Source of the DNA: Marivita sp041725935
GTDB taxonomy: Bacteria; Pseudomonadota; Alphaproteobacteria; Rhodobacterales; Rhodobacteraceae
DNA length: 64,000 nt
Reading direction: 5' to 3'
Assembly (NCBI GenBank): GCA_041725935.1
Contig: JBGRQD010000016.1
Location: 13,780-77,779 of the forward strand
The position numbers and the translations under genes are program-made. Below, in pieces: positions 15,868 to 24,774 of the stretch. The first letter of the stretch is position 1. The number at the start of each line of letters is the position of its first letter. The notes below the pieces were generated by a model that saw nothing but the letters and a program-made list of their open reading frames with translations, did not search any database and had not been told where the DNA came from.

Positions 15868-16914
15868 TTACAGGCTGCCGTCGGCGGCCATTTGCATGTA
15901 GGTCGTGTCAAAGCGGAAGCGCACGTTGTTGGCGTCCCCCGTGACAGACCCGTCGGGATAGGCGACACCGACGAAATCTGCCGAGGGTGCACCTTCGCCC
16001 AAGATGCCCTTGTCGAACAGGAATTCCGCGACATTGGTCATTGTGGTAGGCAACTCCGCGCTTTCGGTGAAGGCGACGGCGGCGGCAGGATCGTAGAACA
16101 TCTCGGTCGACTCCAACTGCGCCTTGTAACCCGCCAGATCGGTTCCCGAGGCGTCCGCCATGGCGGTCAGGACAGCTTCGTCACCCGCCGCCATCAGGCC
16201 CATAACCTCGTACCATGCGCCGACAAGCGCCTTGCCAAAATCGGGGTTGGCCTCCAGCGTTTCGGTGTTCACCACCATCAGGTCGATGATTTCGCCGGGG
16301 ATGTCCGAACTGTCGAAGACCGCGTTGGCTCCCGGCGTTTCCAGAATGGACGACACCAGCGGATTCCATGTGACCACCGCTTCGACATCGCTGGTGGCGA
16401 AGGCCGCGATCATGTCGGCATCCGAGGTGTTGATGACCCCGGCCAGATCGGCCTCTGACAGGCCCACGCTGTCGAGCCCCCGCGCCAGCAGGTAATGCGA
16501 CACGGACAATTCCACGAGGTTCACCGGCTTGCCCGCAAGCGTGGTCAGGTCGCCCTCACCCTTTAGGATCACCGCGTCATTGCCGTTGGAATAATCGCCC
16601 ACGATTAGCGCGGTGGTGTCGACACCCCCGCCAGACGGGATCGACAGCGTGTCCATGTTGGTGGCGGACACACCGTCGAACTGGCCCGCGGTGTATTGGT
16701 TGATCGACTCGATATAGTCGTTGATCTGAACGATCTCGACATCGATGCCGTATTTGTCGGCCCATTTGTCCATGATGCCGCTGTCTTCGAGATAGCCCCA
16801 GGGCATCCAGCCGACATAAATCGACCACGCGACGCGGAAATCGGTTTTCTCCTGAGCGACGGCGCTGGTGGCAAGGCACAGAGCCAGGGCAGTTGTGGAT
16901 ACAAGCTTGTTCAT
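15868..16914 (-). CDS. Periplasmic guanidine-binding protein of a NitT/TauT ABC importer
   Basis: The 348-residue protein has a signal peptide ending ATSAVA-Q near residue 20. The mature part (DFRVAWSIYVGWMPWGYLEDSGI) resembles the NMT1/TauA-like proteins found beside urea carboxylase and guanidine genes. It is the first gene after the riboswitch, with a GGGGACC-type ribosome site. Together with the permease and ATPase downstream it forms a complete importer. Confidence 0.92.
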   Translation of the reverse strand: MNKLVSTTALALCLATSAVAQEKTDFRVAWSIYVGWMPWGYLEDSGIMDKWADKYGIDVEIVQINDYIESINQYTAGQFDGVSATNMDTLSIPSGGGVDTTALIVGDYSNGNDAVILKGEGDLTTLAGKPVNLVELSVSHYLLARGLDSVGLSEADLAGVINTSDADMIAAFATSDVEAVVTWNPLVSSILETPGANAVFDSSDIPGEIIDLMVVNTETLEANPDFGKALVGAWYEVMGLMAAGDEAVLTAMADASGTDLAGYKAQLESTEMFYDPAAAVAFTESAELPTTMTNVAEFLFDKGILGEGAPSADFVGVAYPDGSVTGDANNVRFRFDTTYMQMAADGSL

Positions 16915-16989
16915 CTTCGGTCCCCATCAATCATCTACATAATGGATTGACCGCGAGGAGGGCATGAGCGGAGCGCGGGTCAAACCAGC

Positions 16990-17102
16990 GCAGTAGCCTC
17001 CCGGGATTTTGCCCCGCCGTGTACTGTTCGGGATTGACCGAACAGCGATATCTCTCGGACCGGACCATGCATCACATGCGGAACCCTAGACATCCTGCAC
17101 CT
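16990..17102 (-). promoter_or_regulatory. Guanidine-I (ykkC) riboswitch
   Basis: The minus-strand leader contains, in order, CTAGGGTTCCGC (17080-17091 region), GGTCCGGTCCGAGAGAT (about 17050-17066) and ACACGGCGGGGCAAAAT, then CCCGGGAGGC (about 16995-17022). These are the three conserved blocks of the ykkC guanidine-I class in the right order and spacing. It ends about 75 bp before the binding-protein start. I see no intrinsic terminator after it, so control may be at translation. The remaining leader (17103-17252) has no gene. Confidence 0.93.
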
Positions 17103-17252
17103 TTATGAAACCGCAAGGGAGTGATGTGAAGCAAGGCGTTGCTGAGCGCGCAATGTCGCGCGCAGCCGCATGCCCAATCAATAGGCCGATTCGCTTGAAA
17201 ACGGCCAATTCGCGGGCAACGCAGGAAGTTTTTGGGTCGGGATAGCCTCGTG

Positions 17253-17864
17253 TCAGATCACTCCGGCCTGACGGGCGATCACCACCGCTTCGGCCGGATC
17301 GTGCGCGTCGAACTTGCGGCAGAGCGTCTTGACCACAAAATTCACCGTCACCTCCTTGAGGCCAAGCGCCACGGCGATCTCGGGCACCGAGCTGCCGCTG
17401 TCGAGCTTTTGCAGCACCAGAAATTCGCGCGAAGTCAGACGCTGTTCGGTCATCACCGGTGGTCCGACGTCAAAACCGCTCCAGTCGTCCTGCAGGTTCA
17501 GCTGCTCACCGGCGGCCATGGCCCGGATGGCCTGAAGATAGATTTTCGGAGACAGTTTCTTGGGCATGAACCCGGCTGCGCCCAGACGCAGCGCGTCCCG
17601 AACGATCTGCGAGGGAAGGTTGCCGGACATCAGCGCAACCGCAGCCCCTTTGCCAGCGTCCAAGGCGCGACGCAAACCCTCCAGACCGTCCATTCCCGGC
17701 ATGTGGTAGTCCAGCAGGATGAGATCGAACGGATCGCCCTCCGTCACTTCGACAAGCGCCGTGTCGAGGTCCGGAGCCAGCGCAACGGTGATGTGGTTGC
17801 GCGACAGCATCGCGTCGAACAGATCACGCAGCATTTTCTGATCGTCCGCAATCAAGACACGCAT
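17253..17864 (-). CDS. LuxR-family response regulator
   Basis: The 203-residue protein has a receiver domain (about 1-120) with the phospho-acceptor in LILLDYHMPGMDG and the conserved PKK lysine. A C-terminal LuxR-type helix-turn-helix follows (about 140-200; TSREFLVLQKL and VALGLKEVTVNFVVKTL). It follows the hybrid kinase with 3 bp between, so it is the likely phosphotransfer target and transcriptional output. Confidence 0.92.
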   Translation of the reverse strand: MRVLIADDQKMLRDLFDAMLSRNHITVALAPDLDTALVEVTEGDPFDLILLDYHMPGMDGLEGLRRALDAGKGAAVALMSGNLPSQIVRDALRLGAAGFMPKKLSPKIYLQAIRAMAAGEQLNLQDDWSGFDVGPPVMTEQRLTSREFLVLQKLDSGSSVPEIAVALGLKEVTVNFVVKTLCRKFDAHDPAEAVVIARQAGVI

Positions 17865-17867
17865 AAC

Positions 17868-20800
17868 CTACTCTTTCCGGTCGCGTTGAGACAGAAGAAG
17901 AGAAGTCTCGCATTGTAACACAAGTGAGTTGCGGTCGATAGGTTTCGGCAGGACTCCGGTAAACAAGGGTGCCGTCCGTCCTGCCTCGCGGGCAAGAGCG
18001 GTGACAAGAATGATCGGCAATCCCGGCACGATGTTCTTGGCCGCTTCCGCCAAATCGGCGCCGTTCAGGTCGGGCATGTCAAAATCAGTCACCAGCAGAT
18101 CCCAATGGTCAGGGTCATCGCGCAGCGCATCAAGCACATCTGCGGGGTCTGTCGCGGCGGCAACCTCGGCACCTGCCGTTTCGAGATAGGCGGTGATCAC
18201 GTCCAGCACTTCGGGCTGGTCATCGACCACGAGGATCATCCGCCCGTCCAGCCGCCCGGTCAGTTCGTCCTTCGGCACAGAGGCGACGGCAGCTTCCTGA
18301 ACGGCTTTGACCGGCCAATAGACATCGAACCTCGTGCCTTTTCCGGGTTCGGTGGTCAGGCTCATGGCACCGCCATTGTCCTCGATCACAGAAGACACAA
18401 CGGCAAGTCCAAGCCCGGTGCCCATCTCACCCTTGGTGCTGTAATAGGGAGTCAGGATTTTCGATGCGACCTCGGGCGACATTCCGCGACCATTGTCCTC
18501 GACAGTCAGGCGGGCATAGCGCAGTTCCGGGTTGATGCGCCCCAAGACAATGGGCTCTGTTGGTGCGGGCCCATCGGCAGCAACCAGCCGGATCGAGATC
18601 GTTCCGGACTGCGCAGTCATCGCGTCCCGTGCATTGATCGCAAGGTTCAGAAGCAGTTGCAGAACATCGGTCGGGTCCGCCTGCGCTTCGACGGATGTGT
18701 CGGGCAGACTCAGCGCAAGGCGCATGGGGGCCCGCAGGCTGGACCGGACAAGCTCTGCGGCTTCCTGCACCGGGCGGCGCATGTCCAGATCGACGCGCGA
18801 CGATTGACGCGCACCAAGCGTCAGGAGCCGCTTTACCAGCCCCGCTGCCTGATCCGATGCCGCGAGAATCCGCAAGGCACCGACCGCCTCCTCGCCCCGG
18901 TCTTCCGCCTCTTCCAGGATCAGCGACGCCCCACCCGATATGATGGCCAGCAGGTTGTTGAAGTCATGCGCGAGCCCCGCCGCGATCTGACCGATGATCT
19001 CGCGGCGTTGAGCCAGTTGCAACTCGTTCAGCAGGCGGTCGCGCTCCGCCCGTTCCTGATGCCGCGCGGAGACATCCCGCGTGATGCACAGAAGACCCCC
19101 ATCCTCCTTCAGCGTGAGGGACACGTCTTGGTAAACAGGATCGCCGTACTTGCCCAAGCCGACAATCTCTCCCGACCAGCCGCCGTCCCGCATCACTTCG
19201 GGCATCACGTTGGCTTCCATCCATTCCACTTCGCCGTCGCCGTAGAGCATCGACCAGCGTTGACCGATAAGCTCCTTTTCGGAGGTGTAGCCAAACATCT
19301 CCACATGCGCGCGGTTGGTATAGGCAAACCGCCCTTTATGGTCGGTGATCGCGATCCCGTCCCAGCTGGCAGCCATGGCGGCGGCCTTGTCCGCCAGCGC
19401 GCGCCGCTCTGCCAGTTTGAGTTCCGTGATGTCGACACGCAATTCGACACGCCCCCCGTCGGGCATGGATTTTTCAAAAACCCGCAGCCATGTTCCGTCG
19501 CTCAGCTTCTGTTCGGTTTCGCGGTAAGGTTGCGCATGCTGATGCAGGCGTTCGGCCAGAAATTCCTCTTCCCGTCCGATGGCGTTGGTATAATGACCAT
19601 TCGCCAACCCGTATCGCACGATGCTTTCAAAGCTGGCACCTGTAACAAGAGCCGGAGCCGACTGCGCATAGATCTCGCGGAAGCGGCTGTTGCAGATCAC
19701 GAGGCAATCATTGGCATCATAAAGAACGAACCCGTCCTGCAATGCCTCCACCGCCTTTTCGAGGTTGGCCCGTGCCAGTGCGGCCTCATCTGCCGCACGG
19801 CGCAGAGACTCGGCCTGTTTGCGCTTGTCGGTGATATCGACTTCCAGCGCGAGGAACCCTTCCAACTCGCCCGCTGCATCATGCAGAGGATGGATATCAA
19901 GCGACAGCCAGTATTCCCGCCCCGTTCGGGACCGGTTCAGAATTTCCACCTGAACCGACGTTTCGTTGTCCAGTGCGTCACGTATCGCCGTTATGGTGGC
20001 CGGATCAGTCCCTTCGCTTTGCAGGAACTCGCCGGGCTTTTTGCCCTTCACGTCTTCCAGCGTCCAACCGGTTGTTTTGACAAATGCGTGGTTCACCCAC
20101 TCGATGCGCCGTTTCGCATCCGTCAAAACAACAAGGTTGGTGGTCCGGCGCGCGATCTCCGAAAGCCGTTCGATTTCCAGCGACTTCTCCCGCGCCTCGG
20201 TGATGTCGCGCATCGCAAGGACATAGCCCTGGTCGCCGATGGCAGAGGCTGTCAATTGCCACCATTGCCGTGTCGGCGCGGTGATGGACATCTCGAAGAT
20301 GCGGCTGACAACCTGAGCCCCGGCATCCAATTCGGCCATCAATTCGCGCAGGAGTTTCGCATGCTCTGGCGACATTCTTTCTTCGGGCGTCAGATTGAAC
20401 CCGGCCTCAGAGTCCGCATCGGGAACGACGATGGTACCCGAATGCAGTGATACAAGCCGCCCCTCGCGATCCATTTCCACGATCAGGTCCGGCATCGCGG
20501 ACAGAACCGCGTTGAGACGCTTCTGCTGCGAGAGGGTCTCGGCATTCGCCGCAACCAGCTTTTCCTCGGCATCGCGACGCGCCAAAACGGATAGAATGAC
20601 CTTGGCAACCGAGCGGATCAGATGCACCTCACCGGGCAGGTAATTGCGCTGGGTGCGGATCGAGTCGAAACTAACCAGCGCTCGCAGCGCGCCATTTTCC
20701 GCCATCGGAACCGTAAGGTGCGACCGCACGCCATGATCAAGGAAAAGCTGCTTTTCAGGCGCATCATCCGGCATCGCGGATACGTCGGGGATCAACACTT

Positions 20801-21833
20801 CTGTGCCCGCGTCGTAGACGGCACGGACGTTGTCAAACTTATGGGCCGGGTAAACCTTGGGGATCTCAAGCGCGGGCGCAACGTCGGGCGCGCACCAGAT
20901 ATGGGTGTTGTCGATGAAATCGCCGGAGGGCCGCAGGCGGTACACATAGACCCGGTCGCTTTCGGTCAATTCGCCCATCCGGGCCAGCGCCGTATCTATC
21001 GCCGCATCCGCGTCCTGTAGCGATGCGCCCAGCAGGTCATCAAGGATGCCGACAACCTGCCCCTGCATGTCCGTCAGGCGTGAAAATGCCCTGTGCACCG
21101 CTTCGAGCGGCGCATCCAGAACCGCTTCGGATGTATCAAGCGACTTGCCCTCGACCAATGCAACCAGAAGCGCGTTGCGCCGGGCCTCGCGCAGTGCGAG
21201 CAATGCCTGCGCGGCCAGCCGGGAGACTTGTTCCAATGTCCGCAAATCACCTGCCGAATAACTCGCGCTCTGTAGGCTCGCCAACACGAAGGCACCCGCC
21301 TGTTCGTTTCCTATTTCAAGCGGAACGATCAGCGTGGAGGCAAGGCACCCCGTGCCACCGGGCCAAGAATAGCCATCGACCAACGAGGTTATTCGTGCCA
21401 TCCGCCTCGGTCTGTCGATCATCCCCGCAGGCAAGGGCAGAGCATGGCCGACATGAGCCGTATCCGCAGAGGCGGCGATGACGGTGTGATCGTCTTGAGC
21501 CTGAACGAAAAAGCAGTCTCGCCCGCCCATCTCGCGCTTGAGAACGGTCAGCAGGGATTGCATCGCCTCATCTGCGCCGGATTTGCCCGTCAGCGCCTTC
21601 AGAGCTTCGGAAAGGGTCGACCGCTCTTTCAGAACCGCAGATTCGCGCAGCCGGGCTGCTTCGGTATCTGCAAGTGCTGCGCGTACAGCCTCGGCTTCAG
21701 CCATGAGCCGATGGTTCATGTCTAGGATTTCCTGCTTCTTCGCCTCCAGAAGCGCTTCGGCTTCAAGACGCGCCTGCTTTTCGCGCTCGTACAGGCTATC
21801 AGGGATCATTGCGTCTCGAGATTCATTATTCAT
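17868..21833 (-). CDS. Multi-sensor hybrid histidine kinase (two GAF, several PAS, receiver)
   Basis: The 1,321-residue protein lacks clear membrane segments. In order: an N-terminal coiled coil (about 10-80), a GAF domain (about 85-215), a second GAF (about 270-415), four PAS-like domains (about 440-930), a histidine kinase core with GLAHDFNNLLA (about 965) and ATPase boxes DNGRGM and GTGLGL, and a C-terminal receiver with LLVTDFDMPDLNG (about 1210-1321). It sits between a FIST sensor gene and a response regulator gene, consistent with a phosphorelay. Confidence 0.93.
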   Translation of the reverse strand: MNNESRDAMIPDSLYEREKQARLEAEALLEAKKQEILDMNHRLMAEAEAVRAALADTEAARLRESAVLKERSTLSEALKALTGKSGADEAMQSLLTVLKREMGGRDCFFVQAQDDHTVIAASADTAHVGHALPLPAGMIDRPRRMARITSLVDGYSWPGGTGCLASTLIVPLEIGNEQAGAFVLASLQSASYSAGDLRTLEQVSRLAAQALLALREARRNALLVALVEGKSLDTSEAVLDAPLEAVHRAFSRLTDMQGQVVGILDDLLGASLQDADAAIDTALARMGELTESDRVYVYRLRPSGDFIDNTHIWCAPDVAPALEIPKVYPAHKFDNVRAVYDAGTEVLIPDVSAMPDDAPEKQLFLDHGVRSHLTVPMAENGALRALVSFDSIRTQRNYLPGEVHLIRSVAKVILSVLARRDAEEKLVAANAETLSQQKRLNAVLSAMPDLIVEMDREGRLVSLHSGTIVVPDADSEAGFNLTPEERMSPEHAKLLRELMAELDAGAQVVSRIFEMSITAPTRQWWQLTASAIGDQGYVLAMRDITEAREKSLEIERLSEIARRTTNLVVLTDAKRRIEWVNHAFVKTTGWTLEDVKGKKPGEFLQSEGTDPATITAIRDALDNETSVQVEILNRSRTGREYWLSLDIHPLHDAAGELEGFLALEVDITDKRKQAESLRRAADEAALARANLEKAVEALQDGFVLYDANDCLVICNSRFREIYAQSAPALVTGASFESIVRYGLANGHYTNAIGREEEFLAERLHQHAQPYRETEQKLSDGTWLRVFEKSMPDGGRVELRVDITELKLAERRALADKAAAMAASWDGIAITDHKGRFAYTNRAHVEMFGYTSEKELIGQRWSMLYGDGEVEWMEANVMPEVMRDGGWSGEIVGLGKYGDPVYQDVSLTLKEDGGLLCITRDVSARHQERAERDRLLNELQLAQRREIIGQIAAGLAHDFNNLLAIISGGASLILEEAEDRGEEAVGALRILAASDQAAGLVKRLLTLGARQSSRVDLDMRRPVQEAAELVRSSLRAPMRLALSLPDTSVEAQADPTDVLQLLLNLAINARDAMTAQSGTISIRLVAADGPAPTEPIVLGRINPELRYARLTVEDNGRGMSPEVASKILTPYYSTKGEMGTGLGLAVVSSVIEDNGGAMSLTTEPGKGTRFDVYWPVKAVQEAAVASVPKDELTGRLDGRMILVVDDQPEVLDVITAYLETAGAEVAAATDPADVLDALRDDPDHWDLLVTDFDMPDLNGADLAEAAKNIVPGLPIILVTALAREAGRTAPLFTGVLPKPIDRNSLVLQCETSLLLSQRDRKE

Positions 21834-21984
21834 GATCCGGGTCCGCGTGTAAAACCGGCAATGGCCTGGCCAATACGCCTCTTGAAACTCGCAAACAGAG
21901 AATCGCGCCCTTTACCTTCGGCCGATCTGACACCTCAAGGCTTTGCGTGTATTCGGTGTCACCGCAGATATCAACAGTTGAATG

Positions 21985-23175
21985 TCACGGGTCATGAGTA
22001 CCGAATACCGTGCAAGAAATCTTGAGATTGCCGTGCCTTGGTCCGTCCCCCACGGGCGAGCCCTGCTCTCCGAAGGTAAAGATACCAAGCCACGGTGTAT
22101 CGCCCAGCTGTGCCTCGATCCCGGCGGACACTTCGTCCATGCGGTCCCGCACGGCAAGCATGCAGCCGCCGCAATAGACAACCAATGCGCCAGCGAGCTC
22201 ACCTGCCAGATTCTTTTTTGCCTGCTCGGCGACACGACCCGCGCGGGCCACAAGGCTGTCCGCTGTCCCGTGCATCTGCCAGACCTGGTCGCCTTCGGCC
22301 ACGGCGGCAAAGAGATCGACCGCACCGTCGGGATGCGCAACAGCGGGATGCGCCAACAGGTGAAAGGGCACACCCGCCAACTGGCGCGCCACCCGGCCAA
22401 GTGGCCAGAGCGTCGACTCAGCAAGGATGAATCTCGGTTCCGTGTCGGCCATCGGGATGGCACCCGCGCTCCATTCATTGATGACCTCGGCAGCCGCGCG
22501 ATTGTCGATCTCGAACAGGCGACGCCCCTCGACGCGGGTCACGATGCCCTGGTTTGCCGTGGGCGCATAGCCGCTCTGGTAGACCGAAGCGACGGGCGTG
22601 GACGGAAACAGGACCGAGACCACCAGCCCGTCAGAATGCACAGCATCTGGGCCGAACTGGGTCCACTGGCCGCTGCTGTCATTGTCCGCCGAGCTGCCGC
22701 CGACAATCAGCGTTTCCGACCCGACAACAGCGCGCAACCCTTTGATGACATCCTCTTCGCGTCCGGGCGCGACGGTCAACCAGATCAGCTCTGGAACTTC
22801 ACCCGGTCGCCCTGCCCGCACCAGCGCCGCGGTGACTGCGCTCTTTGCTGCCGCTTCGGCATCTTCGGCCAGATCGGCGGAACTCGTCCCGTAGCTGCCT
22901 TCGGCATCCCAGATTGCAAAGGCTCCAAGACCCGCGCCGCCGATATCGACGCCCAGAGGTCCCATGATGCCCAGACAGGACGACCCGCCATGCAGCGCTG
23001 CAGCGCCTATGACCGATTTCGCCTCGTCGCGCAGATGTGCCGCGTCAAGTCCGACAGCGAAATGCACTGCCACAAAATCGGGCGCACCCGACTGGTCGAG
23101 TTCGAAGGTTGACGCGATGTCGGCCAACCTGTCCGAAACATCCCCAGATACCGATTGTGCAGCGCGAATTTTCAT
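21985..23175 (-). CDS. FIST-domain sensory protein
   Basis: The 396-residue protein has FIST_N (about 25-220, with GGSSADNDSSGQW) and FIST_C (about 225-390, with a CGGCMLAV motif and LGIFTFGEQG). FIST proteins are ligand sensors. The NosP subgroup binds heme, senses nitric oxide and signals to a kinase encoded beside it. A kinase gene follows here after 151 bp in the same direction. Heme binding cannot be judged from sequence alone. Confidence 0.88.
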   Translation of the reverse strand: MKIRAAQSVSGDVSDRLADIASTFELDQSGAPDFVAVHFAVGLDAAHLRDEAKSVIGAAALHGGSSCLGIMGPLGVDIGGAGLGAFAIWDAEGSYGTSSADLAEDAEAAAKSAVTAALVRAGRPGEVPELIWLTVAPGREEDVIKGLRAVVGSETLIVGGSSADNDSSGQWTQFGPDAVHSDGLVVSVLFPSTPVASVYQSGYAPTANQGIVTRVEGRRLFEIDNRAAAEVINEWSAGAIPMADTEPRFILAESTLWPLGRVARQLAGVPFHLLAHPAVAHPDGAVDLFAAVAEGDQVWQMHGTADSLVARAGRVAEQAKKNLAGELAGALVVYCGGCMLAVRDRMDEVSAGIEAQLGDTPWLGIFTFGEQGSPVGDGPRHGNLKISCTVFGTHDP

Positions 23176-23375
23176 ACCACCGTCCTTTTGGCGAATTTAC
23201 ATCACCAATTCGTGAGCGCCATTGCACAAAAGCATACCCCACTGATCCAAAAGCGAAAATTAGCTGTTTCCCACACGCAAAAAGAACGAATGCCGAACCG
23301 CAAATCGCTCTGGTTGAAAATTGTCTCGCAGCTATGTCCTGCGACATGTGGTTCAGCAAAACCCTGCAACGGCCT

Positions 23376-23861
23376 TCACCACATCAGGTACGCCATAGCC
23401 GCAATGGCGAACGGCACCGGCAAGCTGACAAGGATGCGCATCAGCGTCGCCTGACGCCCCATGAAGGACAATTCGTAGGCAAAGATCTTGGTAGTGGAAA
23501 ACAGAGCCCATGAGGTGAAATAGGCGATCGCAGCAACCGGAGATGCGCCCGCCTTGAGCGCCGCAGCACCGATGGCAAAGCTGACGAACGCACCACCGGG
23601 TGTCAGCGGACCCAGCGCAATGGCCAAAAGGATGCCCATGATCCCCGCCTCTGCCCCAAGCAGCTGTCGCACCTCGTCCTCGGGCAGGAGTTCGGCGAAA
23701 AAGCCAGCACCCAAAAGCGCCACGATCACGCGCGGCGCGGTAAACAGCAGCGTGTCCAGCGACGCGCGATAGGACGCCGTCCGCCACGCATCGTTGGGCA
23801 ATTGCCACCAGAGCCAGATCGCACCAATCCCGATCAGAAATGTGCCGATCAGGATATTCAT
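23376..23861 (-). CDS. Small membrane permease half, DUF318/ArsP-like (second gene of pair)
   Basis: 161 residues with about four membrane helices. The loop GPLTPGGAFVSFAIGAAAL, then the segment ending TSWALFS, aligns by eye with PGGPMMTFPLAAGLG and GWSLLG in the gene just upstream, so the two proteins are paralogous halves. They overlap by 4 bp and probably form one heteromeric transporter. Substrate unknown. Confidence 0.75.
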   Translation of the reverse strand: MNILIGTFLIGIGAIWLWWQLPNDAWRTASYRASLDTLLFTAPRVIVALLGAGFFAELLPEDEVRQLLGAEAGIMGILLAIALGPLTPGGAFVSFAIGAAALKAGASPVAAIAYFTSWALFSTTKIFAYELSFMGRQATLMRILVSLPVPFAIAAMAYLMW

Positions 23862-24421
23862 GCCAGCCGCCTTTGCAGTACGGCGCGCGCGGCCAGTCCC
23901 AGCAAAACCGGCATCGGCAGGCTGAGCAGGTAGCGCGTCCAGACAAGGTCAGACGGCAGGAACGAGAATTCCCAGATCAAGGTGCGGTTCAGACCAAGCA
24001 GGCTCCAGCCTGAGATGAAGGCCACCATCGCCCCCAGATCGGCCCCCGTCACGCCAAGGCCTGCCGCAAGCGGAAAGGTCATCATCGGCCCGCCCGGCAG
24101 GGCCGCGCCGCAGGCAGCAGCCACCACAAGCCCGCGAACGCCGCTTTCCCGACCGATCAACCGCCCGACACGCTCACGTGGCAGAAGGATCGGCAGGGTC
24201 GCCGCGATGAAGATGCCTGCACCGATCTTGGGAGCCAGTATCGCGATGAAGGCGAATGTCTCGATCAGGATCTGCCAGACACGCGCCCAGCCCGACACAA
24301 GCCCCACCGCGATTGCACCTGCCAAGGTTAGCACCAGCAGGACCATGAAACTGCCGTCGAACACCCGGCGGGCTTTCTGGTCCGGCGGCGGGTCGGCCAC
24401 GATATTTTTGAGCGATGGCAT
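23858..24421 (-). CDS. Small membrane permease half, DUF318/ArsP-like (first gene of pair)
   Basis: 187 residues from ATG 24421 (MPSLKNIVAD); a TTG at 24496 would add 25 residues of unlikely composition. Helices lie at about 25-45, 60-80, 95-125, 130-150 and 160-180. It carries the conserved ALPGGPMMTFP loop shared with its partner. Neither gene has an obvious ribosome site, and the function is unknown. Confidence 0.72.
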   Translation of the reverse strand: MPSLKNIVADPPPDQKARRVFDGSFMVLLVLTLAGAIAVGLVSGWARVWQILIETFAFIAILAPKIGAGIFIAATLPILLPRERVGRLIGRESGVRGLVVAAACGAALPGGPMMTFPLAAGLGVTGADLGAMVAFISGWSLLGLNRTLIWEFSFLPSDLVWTRYLLSLPMPVLLGLAARAVLQRRLA

Positions 24422-24623
24422 CTGTGTCGTGTCTTCGGCAGGGCCGTCCTTAAATGTATCGCGGGATGCAACCCGGCTTGCACGGCGCGCCGTCAAGATG
24501 GCCCACCATATCGTAGATCAGCGCGACACGGTGCGGTCCGATTGCCTTAGCCCGGTCATGTGACACCCATATATCAACCCAAAGACAGATGAGGCACAAG
24601 GACGGCGTTTGGCTTTTGCCGCT

Positions 24624-24674
24624 TCGCGAGATTCATCATCGACCCCAAGATTCGGTCGATGATGAACCTCGCGA
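24624..24674. repeat. Long near-perfect hairpin, 21-bp arms
   Basis: TCGCGAGATTCATCATCGACC (24624-24644) pairs with 24654-24674 at 20 of 21 positions across a 9-base loop. It stands alone in the 350-bp gap between the permease pair and the TRAP transporter. No T-run follows directly, so it is not a classical terminator. It may be an intergenic repeat element or a DNA or RNA structure. Confidence 0.6.
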
Positions 24675-24739
24675 TGATCGGTGCCGGAGATGCGCATATC
24701 CCGCCCTGACCGTGAAAAAAACTTGTCAGAATATGATTT

Positions 24740-24763
24740 GGGGCGGCCCCGTCAGGCCGCCCC
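24740..24763 (-). terminator. Intrinsic-type hairpin after the TRAP permease gene
   Basis: GGGGCGGCC-N6-GGCCGCCCC begins 12 bp past the TRAP permease stop. On the minus strand a run of seven T follows only some 20 bases later, so the terminator is not canonical; on the plus strand TGTTTT follows directly. Confidence 0.55.
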
Positions 24764-24774
24764 TGTTTTGACGC

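Noticed and set aside
18105..20450. 781-codon plus-strand frame opposite the hybrid kinase
   Set aside because: The opposite strand encodes GAF, PAS and kinase motifs throughout; this frame has none and is a GC-driven shadow.
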